Assembly (NCBI GenBank): GCA_037381915.1
Contig: JARRQJ010000102.1
Span: 1-5,824 of the forward strand
Direction: 5' to 3'
Source of the DNA: JARRQJ01 sp037381915
GTDB lineage: Bacteria; Pseudomonadota; Gammaproteobacteria; DRLM01
Length of the DNA stretch: 5,824 nt
A model generated the notes under the pieces. The model saw only the letters and a list, made by a program, of their open reading frames with translations. It had not been told where the DNA came from and did not search any database. Numbering within the stretch: the first letter of the stretch is position 1; every line of letters begins with the position of its first letter. This document shows positions 1 through 5,824 of the stretch, in pieces. Position numbers and translations under genes: made by a program.

Positions 1-120
1 AAACTTCGCCGACAACACCTTCGTCATCGCCGCCGTCAACGTCGTCTTGCCATGGTCCACGTGACCTATCGTCCCAACGTTTACATGCGGCTTCGTACGT
101 TCAAATTTACCCTTGGACAT
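1..120 (-). CDS. tuf: Elongation factor Tu, N-terminal 40 codons (partial)
   Basis: EF-Tu is the GTPase that delivers aminoacyl-tRNA to the ribosome A site in the cytoplasm. Only the first 40 codons lie in the window; the gene runs off the left edge. The translation opens MSKGKFERTKPHVNVGTIGH and continues into VDHGKTTLTAA. This contains the complete P-loop GHVDHGKT (residues 19-26), which is diagnostic for EF-Tu. The ATG at 120-118 is preceded by GAGGAGT (134-128) at a 7-nt spacing, which fixes the start. It is the last visible gene of a tRNA-Tyr/Gly/Thr/tuf transcription unit, the arrangement of E. coli tufB, so this is the tufB-type copy. Many proteobacteria carry a second tuf in the str operon; that cannot be seen here. 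Confidence 0.97.
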   Translation of the reverse strand, partial: MSKGKFERTKPHVNVGTIGHVDHGKTTLTAAMTKVLSAKF

Positions 121-127
121 CGAAATA

Positions 128-134
128 ACTCCTC
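128..134 (-). promoter_or_regulatory. Ribosome binding site of tuf
   Basis: GAGGAGT on the minus strand lies 7 nt before the ATG of tuf. It is a strong Shine-Dalgarno sequence, as expected for one of the most abundant proteins of the cell. It sits in the 78-nt spacer between the tRNA-Thr 3' end and the tuf start. Confidence 0.85.
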
Positions 135-198
135 AAAGCAAATGGATGGCCATCACACGGACCGCGCACTCATGTCTATCATACAACCTGGCTCAACA

Positions 199-274
<76 letters not shown>

Positions 275-324
275 CGTACTCAACCTCCGCAATCGGCCTT
301 CAGATCATCAGCCCCGTACACAGT

Positions 325-398
<74 letters not shown>

Positions 399-465
399 CT
401 TCTCTTTACGCCAATATATAATGACACCCCCCTTGGAAGCCCCACCGTCCGCATATTACCGACAC

Positions 466-554
<89 letters not shown>

Positions 555-568
555 GATGCAAGGGGCGT

Positions 569-597
569 ATTTTGATGAAATGACCTTGGCCTGTCAA
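569..597 (-). promoter_or_regulatory. Promoter of the tRNA-Tyr/Gly/Thr-tuf operon
   Basis: On the minus strand, TTGACA (597-592, a perfect -35) is followed after 17 nt by CAAAAT (574-569, 4/6 match to TATAAT). The next bases are ACGCCCC (568-562), a GC-rich discriminator. GC-rich discriminators are the known hallmark of stable-RNA promoters repressed by ppGpp/DksA during the stringent response, so growth-rate control is likely. Transcription would start near 562-564, about 12 nt before the tRNA-Tyr 5' end. The promoter begins only about 40 bp after the stop codon of the upstream cysC gene, which runs in the same direction. Confidence 0.75.
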
Positions 598-637
598 CGT
601 TTACATGACGTTATTCTACTCACAATCAAGACGATTT

Positions 638-2317
638 TCAGACGATGTAAGACTGCTGTTCCAGGTAGAGAAATACTTGCTGAGCGGCCTCTTCGACGCT
701 CAAGCCCTGGGTATCGATCTTGAGCTCGGGGTTTTCCGGCGCCTCATAGGGATCGCTGATCCCGGTGAACTCCTTGATGACCCCGGCCCGGGCCTTGGCA
801 TAGAGACCCTTCCGATCCCGCCCTTCGCATATCTCCAGGGAGGTCGCTACATGCACCTCGATAAAGCCCCCGTATTGGGTGATCATCTGCCGCACCTCGC
901 GGCGCACTTCCGCGTAAGGGGCGATGGGGGCGCAGATGGCAATCCCGCCGTTCTTGGTGATCTCGCTCGCCACGTACCCGATGCGACGAATATTGAGGTT
1001 ACGGTGTTCCCGGGAAAACCCAAGCTCGCTGGATAGGTTCTTGCGCACCACGTCGCCGTCCAGCAAGGTCACCGGCCGGCCGCCCAGTTCCAGCAACTTG
1101 GCCAATACCACCTTGGCGATGGTGGACTTGCCTGCCCCGGACAGTCCGGTAAAAAACAAGGTAAGCCCTTGTTTTGACCGGGCCGGATAGCGCGCGTGCA
1201 ATTCCGCGATAATCTCCGGATAAGAAAACCATGCCGGGATCTCCAGTCCCTCCCGCAGCCGCCGCTGCAATTCCGTCTCGTCGATGCTGTGAACCCGCGC
1301 CTCCGGCCGCACCTGACTGCGCGGCTCAAAATCGGCACTGTCTTCCACATACACCAGGGGTTCGCAGGGGACCAGCGCCACACCCAGCTCCGCACCATAA
1401 TGATGCACCATCTCCTGCAGGGCCCGGTCGTCGAGGGAATAACCCCGTTCCGCCCCCCGCTCCCAAAGCATATGACTGCAGCCGAAATTGCGGCGCACGA
1501 TGGCATGCTGCAACATTTCCCGTCCGCCGGCGCCCAGGGTCGGGATAGTCAGCAGACTCAGCAGCGTGGTCTGCTGCGGATAATGGTCCAGCAGCGCGCG
1601 GTAGCAACGGGCCCGGTAGTAATAGTCCTCTTCCTCCTCCACCACGGGATGGACCAACAGATTGGCGCCCAACTCCCGCACCGCCCGTCCGCTCAATTCC
1701 CGATGCGCCGCATGCAGCGGCGCGACGGCGTGAAAGGCCGCCACCTGCACCCAACCGCGTTTGGCGAACTGGCGGCGCAATTCCGCCGGCGAGTAGCGCA
1801 GATCGGTAAAACTATGGTGCACCACCGCCTCCACACCCTCCACGCGCCCGCCCACATAGACCGGCCGGGTTTGTGCCAAAAACTGGGCAACGCGGGGATG
1901 ACCAGGATCGGTGCTACCGAATAAGGCCTGGGCCTCGGCCTGGCGATCCGGACGCCACACCTCTTCTACATGAAGCACGGCCAGCAGCACCCCCTCCTGA
2001 TCGCGCAGGGCGAGACTCTGTCCCGGCGCCAGCTTGTCCCCCACGGCCTCACTCACGTCCAAGATAACGGGCACAGGCCACAGGGTACCGTCCGCCAGGC
2101 GCATCTCGCGTACCACCCGTTCGTAATCCGCCCGTCCCACAAAACCGCGCAAGGGCGAATAGGCTCCGTTCATCAGCAGATCCAGGTGAGCCTGCTGGCG
2201 AACCGTCACGTCCCATGACGCCATGGATAAGGCCGATTCCTTCAACTCCGCGACGCGGGCCTCGTCGGCAAACAAATTCACCAGTTCTCTCCCATAGGGT
2301 GCAATCAGATCATTCAT
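638..2317 (-). CDS. cysC: APS kinase with a degenerate ATP-sulfurylase-like N-terminal domain
   Basis: This 559-residue cytoplasmic protein is likely to phosphorylate adenylylsulfate (APS) with ATP to give PAPS. Residues about 1-380 resemble ATP sulfurylase. Residues about 384-559 are an APS kinase with P-loop GLSGAGKS (391-398), LDGD ending at 422, KGLYAKAR (503-510) and the APS-lid motif FTGISDPYEAPENPEL (517-532). Ala466 lies where E. coli CysC has its phosphorylated serine. In the sulfurylase part the usual QTRNPxHRAH motif reads HAVAPLHAAH (196-205): the HxxH survives, but Q, R and N are lost. The GRDHAG loop is replaced by WERGAE (285-290). This domain is therefore probably not a working sulfurylase. 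I recall the T. denitrificans protein Tbd_0210, reported as a hexameric APS kinase with an inactive sulfurylase-like domain, as the best model. Start: ATG at 2317 has GGAAGG six nt upstream; a TTG at 2320 would add one residue but leaves only three nt. Automatic annotation would probably call it bifunctional Sat/CysC. Confidence 0.93.
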   Translation of the reverse strand: MNDLIAPYGRELVNLFADEARVAELKESALSMASWDVTVRQQAHLDLLMNGAYSPLRGFVGRADYERVVREMRLADGTLWPVPVILDVSEAVGDKLAPGQSLALRDQEGVLLAVLHVEEVWRPDRQAEAQALFGSTDPGHPRVAQFLAQTRPVYVGGRVEGVEAVVHHSFTDLRYSPAELRRQFAKRGWVQVAAFHAVAPLHAAHRELSGRAVRELGANLLVHPVVEEEEDYYYRARCYRALLDHYPQQTTLLSLLTIPTLGAGGREMLQHAIVRRNFGCSHMLWERGAERGYSLDDRALQEMVHHYGAELGVALVPCEPLVYVEDSADFEPRSQVRPEARVHSIDETELQRRLREGLEIPAWFSYPEIIAELHARYPARSKQGLTLFFTGLSGAGKSTIAKVVLAKLLELGGRPVTLLDGDVVRKNLSSELGFSREHRNLNIRRIGYVASEITKNGGIAICAPIAPYAEVRREVRQMITQYGGFIEVHVATSLEICEGRDRKGLYAKARAGVIKEFTGISDPYEAPENPELKIDTQGLSVEEAAQQVFLYLEQQSYIV

Positions 2318-2323
2318 CAAGGG

Positions 2324-2335
2324 CCTTCCGGAAGG
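2324..2335. repeat. Perfect 12-bp palindrome overlapping the cysC ribosome binding site
   Basis: CCTTCCGGAAGG reads the same on both strands. Its minus-strand half GGAAGG (2329-2324) is the apparent Shine-Dalgarno sequence of cysC, six nt before ATG 2317. It could be a dimeric protein-binding site or simply chance; with no loop it would be a poor RNA hairpin. Confidence 0.6.
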
Positions 2336-2376
2336 TCGAATTGAATTATGTACGTGATTGTAGGCAACTCATCCCC

Positions 2377-2398
2377 GTCGCACCAGAGAAACTGCGAC
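2377..2398. repeat. Interrupted inverted repeat, candidate operator
   Basis: GTCGCA (2377-2382) and TGCGAC (2393-2398) are perfect reverse complements separated by the 10-nt CCAGAGAAAC. Half-site centres are 16 bp apart, which suits a dimeric helix-turn-helix regulator. The site lies between the candidate cysC -10 elements and the galE -10 candidate, where one regulator could act on both genes. No regulator can be named from the sequence. Confidence 0.45.
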
Positions 2399-2434
2399 AA
2401 AGATGGTATTCTTTTGGGCATTTAACATCTTATT

Positions 2435-2440
2435 AAGGAA
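2435..2440 (+). promoter_or_regulatory. Ribosome binding site of galE
   Basis: AAGGAA lies 8 nt upstream of the ATG at 2449 and supports that start codon. Confidence 0.7.
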
Positions 2441-2448
2441 TAGTCTCC

Positions 2449-3438
2449 ATGACTGCGCACAAACCGATCCTGGTCACCGGCGGCGCCGGCTACATCGGTA
2501 GCCACGTGGTTCGCCAGTTGGGCGCCGCCGGTTATCCGGTGATCGTCCTCGATGACCTCTCCACCGGCTTTCGCCGCGCGGTGTTGCACGGCGAACTGGT
2601 GGAGGGCAACAGCGGTGACCGGGAACTGGTGGGGGGCTTGATACGGGAGCACGGCATCGAGGCGGTGTTGCATTTCGCCGCCCATATCGTGGTCCCCGAA
2701 TCCGTGGCCGACCCGCTCAAGTACTACGGCAACAACACCTGCAACACCCGCAACCTGTTGCAGGCCTGTCACGACCACGGCGTGAAGCGTTTCATTTTCT
2801 CGTCCACCGCCGCCGTATACGGAATTCCGGCCGGCTCCGCCGCGGACGAAGACAGCCCCCTGGCCCCCATCAACCCCTACGGCCTGTCCAAACTCATGAG
2901 CGAGTGGATGCTGCGCGATCTCGCCGCCGCCGGTGATCTGCGCTATGTGGCCCTGCGCTATTTCAACGTCGCCGGCGCCGATCCCACGGCACGCATCGGC
3001 CAATCCACACCCAAGGCAACGCATTTAATCAAAGTGGCGTGCGAACACGCCGTGGGTAAGCGCGACGGGGTCGCCATCTTCGGCACCGACTATCCCACTC
3101 CCGACGGCAGCGGGGTGCGGGATTACATTCACGTGGACGACCTGGCCGCCGCCCATGTCCTCGCCTTGCGTTACCTGGAACAGGGTGGTGCTTCGCAGAC
3201 CCTCAACTGCGGGTACGGCCACGGCTACAGCGTGCGCCAGGTATTGGAGACGGTGCAGAAGGTGAGCGGCATGCAACTCAACATTCGCGAGGAGGCGCGC
3301 CGCGCCGGCGATCCGCCCGCCCTCATCGCCAAGGCGGACCGTATCCGCGACGTGCTGGGCTGGCAACCGCGCCATGATGACCTGGAATTCATCGTCAAGA
3401 CCGCCTTGGCGTGGGAGAAGCACTTAATAAAACAATAA
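2449..3438 (+). CDS. galE: UDP-glucose 4-epimerase
   Basis: This 329-residue cytoplasmic enzyme of the extended short-chain dehydrogenase family interconverts UDP-glucose and UDP-galactose using tightly bound NAD. The Rossmann motif TGGAGYIGSH (10-19) is followed by the conserved HFAAHIVVPESV (75-86). The catalytic serine/threonine is in FSST (117-120), and the YxxxK pair is Tyr144/Lys148 in NPYGLSK. RYFNVAGA (170-177) and GSGVRDYIHVDDLA (220-233) are also typical of GalE. The length is normal for the family. Leu292 lies where E. coli GalE has Tyr299, the residue known to limit acceptance of N-acetylated sugars, so substrate range is open. No galactose-operon genes or glycosyltransferases are adjacent in the window; a role in exopolysaccharide or LPS precursor supply is inference. 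It is divergent from cysC and is followed by a 207-bp gap before hrpB. Confidence 0.96.
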   Translation: MTAHKPILVTGGAGYIGSHVVRQLGAAGYPVIVLDDLSTGFRRAVLHGELVEGNSGDRELVGGLIREHGIEAVLHFAAHIVVPESVADPLKYYGNNTCNTRNLLQACHDHGVKRFIFSSTAAVYGIPAGSAADEDSPLAPINPYGLSKLMSEWMLRDLAAAGDLRYVALRYFNVAGADPTARIGQSTPKATHLIKVACEHAVGKRDGVAIFGTDYPTPDGSGVRDYIHVDDLAAAHVLALRYLEQGGASQTLNCGYGHGYSVRQVLETVQKVSGMQLNIREEARRAGDPPALIAKADRIRDVLGWQPRHDDLEFIVKTALAWEKHLIKQ

Positions 3439-3545
3439 GTCCTCTCACTCCTATGAGATTGCATATTCCATTTGTTAGGGCGTTCCTTCTCTCCCCGGGA
3501 TTTATGCCCTTCAGGGTAGAAGAATAGCATCGGTGGATATTTACC

Positions 3546-3583
3546 CCCTCACCCCAAACCTCTCCCAGAGGGAGAGGGAGTAA
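3546..3583 (+). repeat. Dispersed hairpin repeat, copy A (intergenic)
   Basis: The copy starts CCCTCACCCC, then CCTCTCCC (3559-3566), loop AGA, and GGGAGAGG (3570-3577), a perfect 8-bp stem with a 3-nt loop. It ends GAGTAA. A second copy at 5074-5114 shares the 10-bp left end, the AGAGGGAGAGGG core and the GAGTAA right end. The pattern resembles the short palindromic repeats widespread between genes in proteobacterial genomes, whose translations give peptides like PLPLGEGWGEG. That likeness is from memory. It could stabilise the galE mRNA 3' end, but it has no T-run for termination. Confidence 0.8.
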
Positions 3584-3584
3584 A

Positions 3585-3600
3585 ATAGAGTGTACTCTAT
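3585..3600. repeat. 7-bp inverted repeat upstream of hrpB
   Basis: ATAGAGT (3585-3591) and ACTCTAT (3594-3600) are perfect reverse complements around GT. The repeat overlaps the 3' end of the -10-like TAAAAT (3581-3586) and lies 45 bp before the hrpB start, so it could be an operator near a transcription start. Function is unproven. Confidence 0.4.
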
Positions 3601-3645
3601 CTAGACCAGCGAACAACCAACGAACTTGAATGCGCCGACAGCATC

Positions 3646-5824
3646 ATGGCTAGTGGTCTCCCCGTAGACGAGATCATCCCCGAACTCACCGCCGCCTTGC
3701 GCACCGGCAACGCCGCCGTGCTGCAGGCACCACCCGGCGCGGGGAAGACCACCCGCGTCCCGCTCGCCTTGCTCCAGGAACCCTGGCTTAACGGCAAAGG
3801 CATGCTCATGCTGGAACCCCGCCGCCTCGCGGCGCGTAGTGCCTCTTATTATATGGCGCGGCAGCTGGGTGAGCCGCCGGGCGAGACGGTCGGCTACCGG
3901 ATGCGCATGGAAAGCAGGGTGAGCAACCGCACCCGCATCGAGGTGGTCACCGAAGGCGTGCTCACCCGGCTGCTGCAGGACGATCCGGCCTTGACCGGCG
4001 TGGGGCTGGTGATCTTCGACGAATTCCATGAACGCAGCCTGCACGCCGACCTGGGGCTCGCCTTGTGCATGGAGGTTCAGGCCGCCTTGCGCGATGACCT
4101 GCGCCTGTTGGTAATGTCGGCCACTCTGGACGGCGCCGCGGTCTCAACCCTGTTGGGGCACGCCCCCATCCTCACCAGCAGCGGACGCAGTTTCCCGGTG
4201 GATACCCGCTACCTGCCGCCGGACGGGCACCGGGCCACGGAATCAGCCTTTCTCGCTCATGTCGCCGCCGCCGTCAAACGCGCCCTGACGGAGGAGACCG
4301 GCAGCGTCCTGGTGTTCTTGCCCGGCGTCGCCGAGATCAAACGTGTCGAACATCGGCTGCGCGAGGCGCGACTCGGACCGGAGATTCATATCTGCCCGCT
4401 TTACGGCGAACTCGGTCAGGACGCTCAGGAACAGGCGATCCTCCCCGCGGCAAGCGGAGAACGCAAGACCGTACTCGCCACCGCCATCGCCGAAACCAGC
4501 CTCACCATCGAAGGCATCCGCATCGTCATTGACAGCGGCTTGGCACGCGGACCGCGCTTCGATCCGGTCAGCGGCTTGATCCGACTCACCACCATGCCCG
4601 CCTCTCAAGCCTCGGCGGAACAACGCCGCGGCCGCGCCGGACGGCTCGAAGCCGGCGTCTGTTACCGCCTGTGGAGTGAAGATGCGCACCAACGCTTGCC
4701 CGGGCATAGCCGCCCCGAGATCCTGGAGGCGGATCTCGCCTCCCTGGCCTTGGATATCGCGCAATGGGGCATCGGCGACCCGGGCAAACTCGCCTGGCTG
4801 GACCCGCCGCCCGCCGCCCACTACGCCCAGGCCCGCGAGCTGTTGCAGGAGCTTGGGGCGCTGGACCATGAAGGCGCCATCACCCCCCACGGGCGGCGTA
4901 TGGCGCAACTGGCCATGCATCCGCGCCTGGCACACATGGTGCTGATGGGGATGCAACAGGGCCATGGCGCCCTGGCCTGCGACCTGGCCGCCCTGCTCAG
5001 CGAACGCGACATCAGCAAGGGCGAAAGGGACGCCGACGTGCATCTGCGTCTGCAGGCCTTGCATACGGATTGGCCCTCACCCCTTACCCTCCCCCAGAGG
5101 GAGAGGGGGAGTAAGCAAATGGATATGCATATAGATGGCGCCGCCTGCGCGCGGGTGCGCAAACAAGCGGAACAGTGGCGGCGGCAATTGCGCATCGCCA
5201 ACTACGACGCTGGACAGGCAGATCACAGCGGCGTCTTGCTGGGCTATGCCTACCCCGACCGCATCGCCCGACGCCGCCCCGGCGGTGAACCGCGTTATCT
5301 GCTCGCCAACGGCCGCGGTGCCTTCTTCCCTCGCCACGAACCCTTGAGTGCGGCGGAGTTCATCGTCGCCGCCCAATTGGACGGTGCACACAAGGAGGCG
5401 CGCATCTTTCTCGCTACGGCCATTAGCCGCGCAGCATTGGAAGAATATTTCTCCGACCTCATGACGTTACAAGACTACGTCGCCTGGGACGGGCGCGAGG
5501 AATGCGTGCAGGCCCGTCGCCGGCGGCGGCTGGGTGCCCTGGTCCTGGATGCCGCGCCTCTGGACAACGCCGATCCGCAAACCATCATTCACGCCATGGT
5601 CGACGGTATCCGCGCTATGGGTATCGGCTCCCTGCCGTGGAGCAAGGGGCTGCGTAGCTGGCAGCAGCGCGTGCAGTTCCTCCACCGTCTCGAACCGCAA
5701 CAGTGGCCGGACGTCAGCGATGAACATTTGCGGGCCACCCTCGAAGACTGGCTCGCGCCCTATCTCAACGGCATCACCCGCCGCACCCATCTCCCCAACC
5801 TGAATTTGCACGCCGCTTTGACCG
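3646..5824 (+). CDS. hrpB: ATP-dependent DExH helicase HrpB (C-terminus beyond window)
   Basis: The frame stays open for 726 codons to the window edge; related HrpB proteins are about 800-850 residues, so roughly the last 100 are missing. It is a superfamily 2 DEAH/RHA-type NTPase, presumed cytoplasmic and acting on RNA; its biological role is poorly defined. It is unrelated to the type III secretion HrpB proteins. Motifs in order: Walker A APPGAGKTT (28-36), EPRRLAA (57-63), Walker B DEFHER (125-130), SAT (158-160), TAIAETSLTI (279-288) and QRRGRAGR (326-333). The helicase-associated domain follows to about residue 470, then the HrpB-specific C-terminal region. ATG 3646 is the only ATG before the Walker A motif in this frame and gives the family-typical start (MASGLPVDEIIPEL), but no good Shine-Dalgarno precedes it. 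The oddity is residues 477-490, encoded by a copy of a dispersed repeat. Confidence 0.95.
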   Translation, partial: MASGLPVDEIIPELTAALRTGNAAVLQAPPGAGKTTRVPLALLQEPWLNGKGMLMLEPRRLAARSASYYMARQLGEPPGETVGYRMRMESRVSNRTRIEVVTEGVLTRLLQDDPALTGVGLVIFDEFHERSLHADLGLALCMEVQAALRDDLRLLVMSATLDGAAVSTLLGHAPILTSSGRSFPVDTRYLPPDGHRATESAFLAHVAAAVKRALTEETGSVLVFLPGVAEIKRVEHRLREARLGPEIHICPLYGELGQDAQEQAILPAASGERKTVLATAIAETSLTIEGIRIVIDSGLARGPRFDPVSGLIRLTTMPASQASAEQRRGRAGRLEAGVCYRLWSEDAHQRLPGHSRPEILEADLASLALDIAQWGIGDPGKLAWLDPPPAAHYAQARELLQELGALDHEGAITPHGRRMAQLAMHPRLAHMVLMGMQQGHGALACDLAALLSERDISKGERDADVHLRLQALHTDWPSPLTLPQRERGSKQMDMHIDGAACARVRKQAEQWRRQLRIANYDAGQADHSGVLLGYAYPDRIARRRPGGEPRYLLANGRGAFFPRHEPLSAAEFIVAAQLDGAHKEARIFLATAISRAALEEYFSDLMTLQDYVAWDGREECVQARRRRRLGALVLDAAPLDNADPQTIIHAMVDGIRAMGIGSLPWSKGLRSWQQRVQFLHRLEPQQWPDVSDEHLRATLEDWLAPYLNGITRRTHLPNLNLHAALT
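5074..5114 (+). repeat. Dispersed hairpin repeat, copy B (in frame within hrpB)
   Basis: CCCTCACCCC (5074-5083) is identical to the left end of copy A. CCCTCCCCC (5087-5095), loop AGA and GGGAGAGGG (5099-5107) form a 9-bp stem with one C-A mismatch. GAGTAA closes the element at 5109-5114. It is read in hrpB phase as PSPLTLPQRERGSK (residues 477-490), with no stop or frameshift. It sits between the conserved-looking DVHLRLQAL segment and the ARVRKQAEQWRRQL segment, so it occupies a linker where length variation is tolerated. Confidence 0.8.

Larger units (their letters stand above)
2318..2448. promoter_or_regulatory. Divergent intergenic region between cysC and galE
   Basis: These 131 bp must carry the promoters for both divergent genes. 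The region is richer in A and T than the flanking genes. On the minus strand, TACAAT (2362-2357) and CATAAT (2350-2345) are -10-like hexamers that could serve cysC, but neither has a convincing -35. On the plus strand, TATTCT (2407-2412) is a weak -10 candidate for galE, again without a clear -35. The region also holds the palindrome at 2324-2335 and the inverted repeat at 2377-2398. The promoter assignments are tentative. Confidence 0.5.
3439..3645. other. galE-hrpB intergenic region
   Basis: This non-coding stretch follows the galE TAA. I see no U-tailed intrinsic terminator for galE. Its main content is the hairpin repeat at 3546-3583 and an inverted repeat at 3585-3600. Downstream of these there is no clear Shine-Dalgarno sequence before hrpB. 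TAAAAT (3581-3586) is a 5/6 match to a -10 hexamer but lacks a recognisable -35 at the right distance. Confidence 0.6.

Noticed and set aside
1196..1924. 242-codon open frame on the plus strand
   Set aside because: It is antisense to the sulfurylase-like domain of cysC and shows no recognisable domain.
638..2317. Calling the whole protein a working bifunctional ATP sulfurylase/APS kinase
   Set aside because: The residues required for sulfurylase chemistry are replaced in both signature motifs, so only the kinase function is supported.
2422..3024. 200-codon open frame on the minus strand
   Set aside because: It is antisense to galE, whose NAD-binding and catalytic motifs are intact; low-information composition points to a shadow frame.
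3439..3545. attC-like (integron) or transposon end suggested by TTAGGGCGTT
   Set aside because: The paired core sites and stem expected for attC are absent, and no integrase, transposase or terminal repeats are visible.
3559..3577. Intrinsic terminator of galE at the repeat hairpin
   Set aside because: The stem is perfect but followed by GAGTAAAATA rather than a T-run on the plus strand. The minus-strand side has only a short T tract after a few bases, and no gene there needs it.
3630..3653. ATG at 3630 as the hrpB start
   Set aside because: It is in another frame and stops after seven codons; the HrpB frame starts at ATG 3646.
4243..5064. Long open frame of 273 codons on the minus strand
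   Set aside because: It lies wholly antisense to the conserved hrpB coding sequence, its protein matches nothing I recognise, and GC-rich genes commonly give such shadow frames.
5074..5114. Frameshift or disruption of hrpB by the inserted repeat
   Set aside because: The HrpB frame is continuous on both sides through to the last base, so the gene is intact as far as it can be seen.

Overview
The window reads as chromosome of a GC-rich proteobacterium, most likely a gammaproteobacterium. The evidence is the conserved tRNA-Tyr / tRNA-Gly / tRNA-Thr / tuf cluster, an HrpB-type DExH helicase, and tRNA genes that encode their 3' CCA. The APS-kinase gene is of a two-domain type that I recall from the sulfur-oxidiser Thiobacillus denitrificans. 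A sulfur-metabolising relative is therefore plausible, but this is inference; I cannot name a genus.

Layout. Positions 1-550 (minus strand) hold the start of tuf and, upstream of it, tRNA-Thr(GGT), tRNA-Gly(TCC) and tRNA-Tyr(GTA). A promoter at about 569-597 has a perfect TTGACA -35 and a GC-rich discriminator. This is the tufB-type translation operon, without the leading tRNA-Thr(TGT) known from E. coli. Positions 638-2317 (minus) hold a 559-codon protein with an ATP-sulfurylase-like N-terminal domain and an APS kinase C-terminal domain. The sulfurylase active-site motifs are destroyed while the kinase motifs are intact. A 131-bp divergent intergenic region with two inverted repeats separates it from galE (2449-3438, plus). 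A 207-bp intergenic region follows, and then hrpB (3646 to the window end, plus, C-terminus cut off).

The most interesting observations are these. (1) The sulfurylase domain of the APS kinase looks catalytically dead, so the usual label 'bifunctional sulfate adenylyltransferase/adenylylsulfate kinase' would mislead. (2) A roughly 40-bp hairpin-forming repeat occurs twice. One copy lies between galE and hrpB. The other lies inside hrpB, in frame, encoding about 14 residues of a domain linker without interrupting the gene. (3) Several inverted repeats sit where operators would be expected.

Functionally the window combines translation (tRNAs, EF-Tu), sulfate activation to PAPS (APS kinase), nucleotide-sugar supply for surface polysaccharide or galactose metabolism (GalE), and an RNA-helicase-family NTPase (HrpB). 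Apart from the tRNA-tuf unit there is no sign that the genes form a common pathway. I see no CRISPR array, insertion sequence, phage gene or other evident mobile system.
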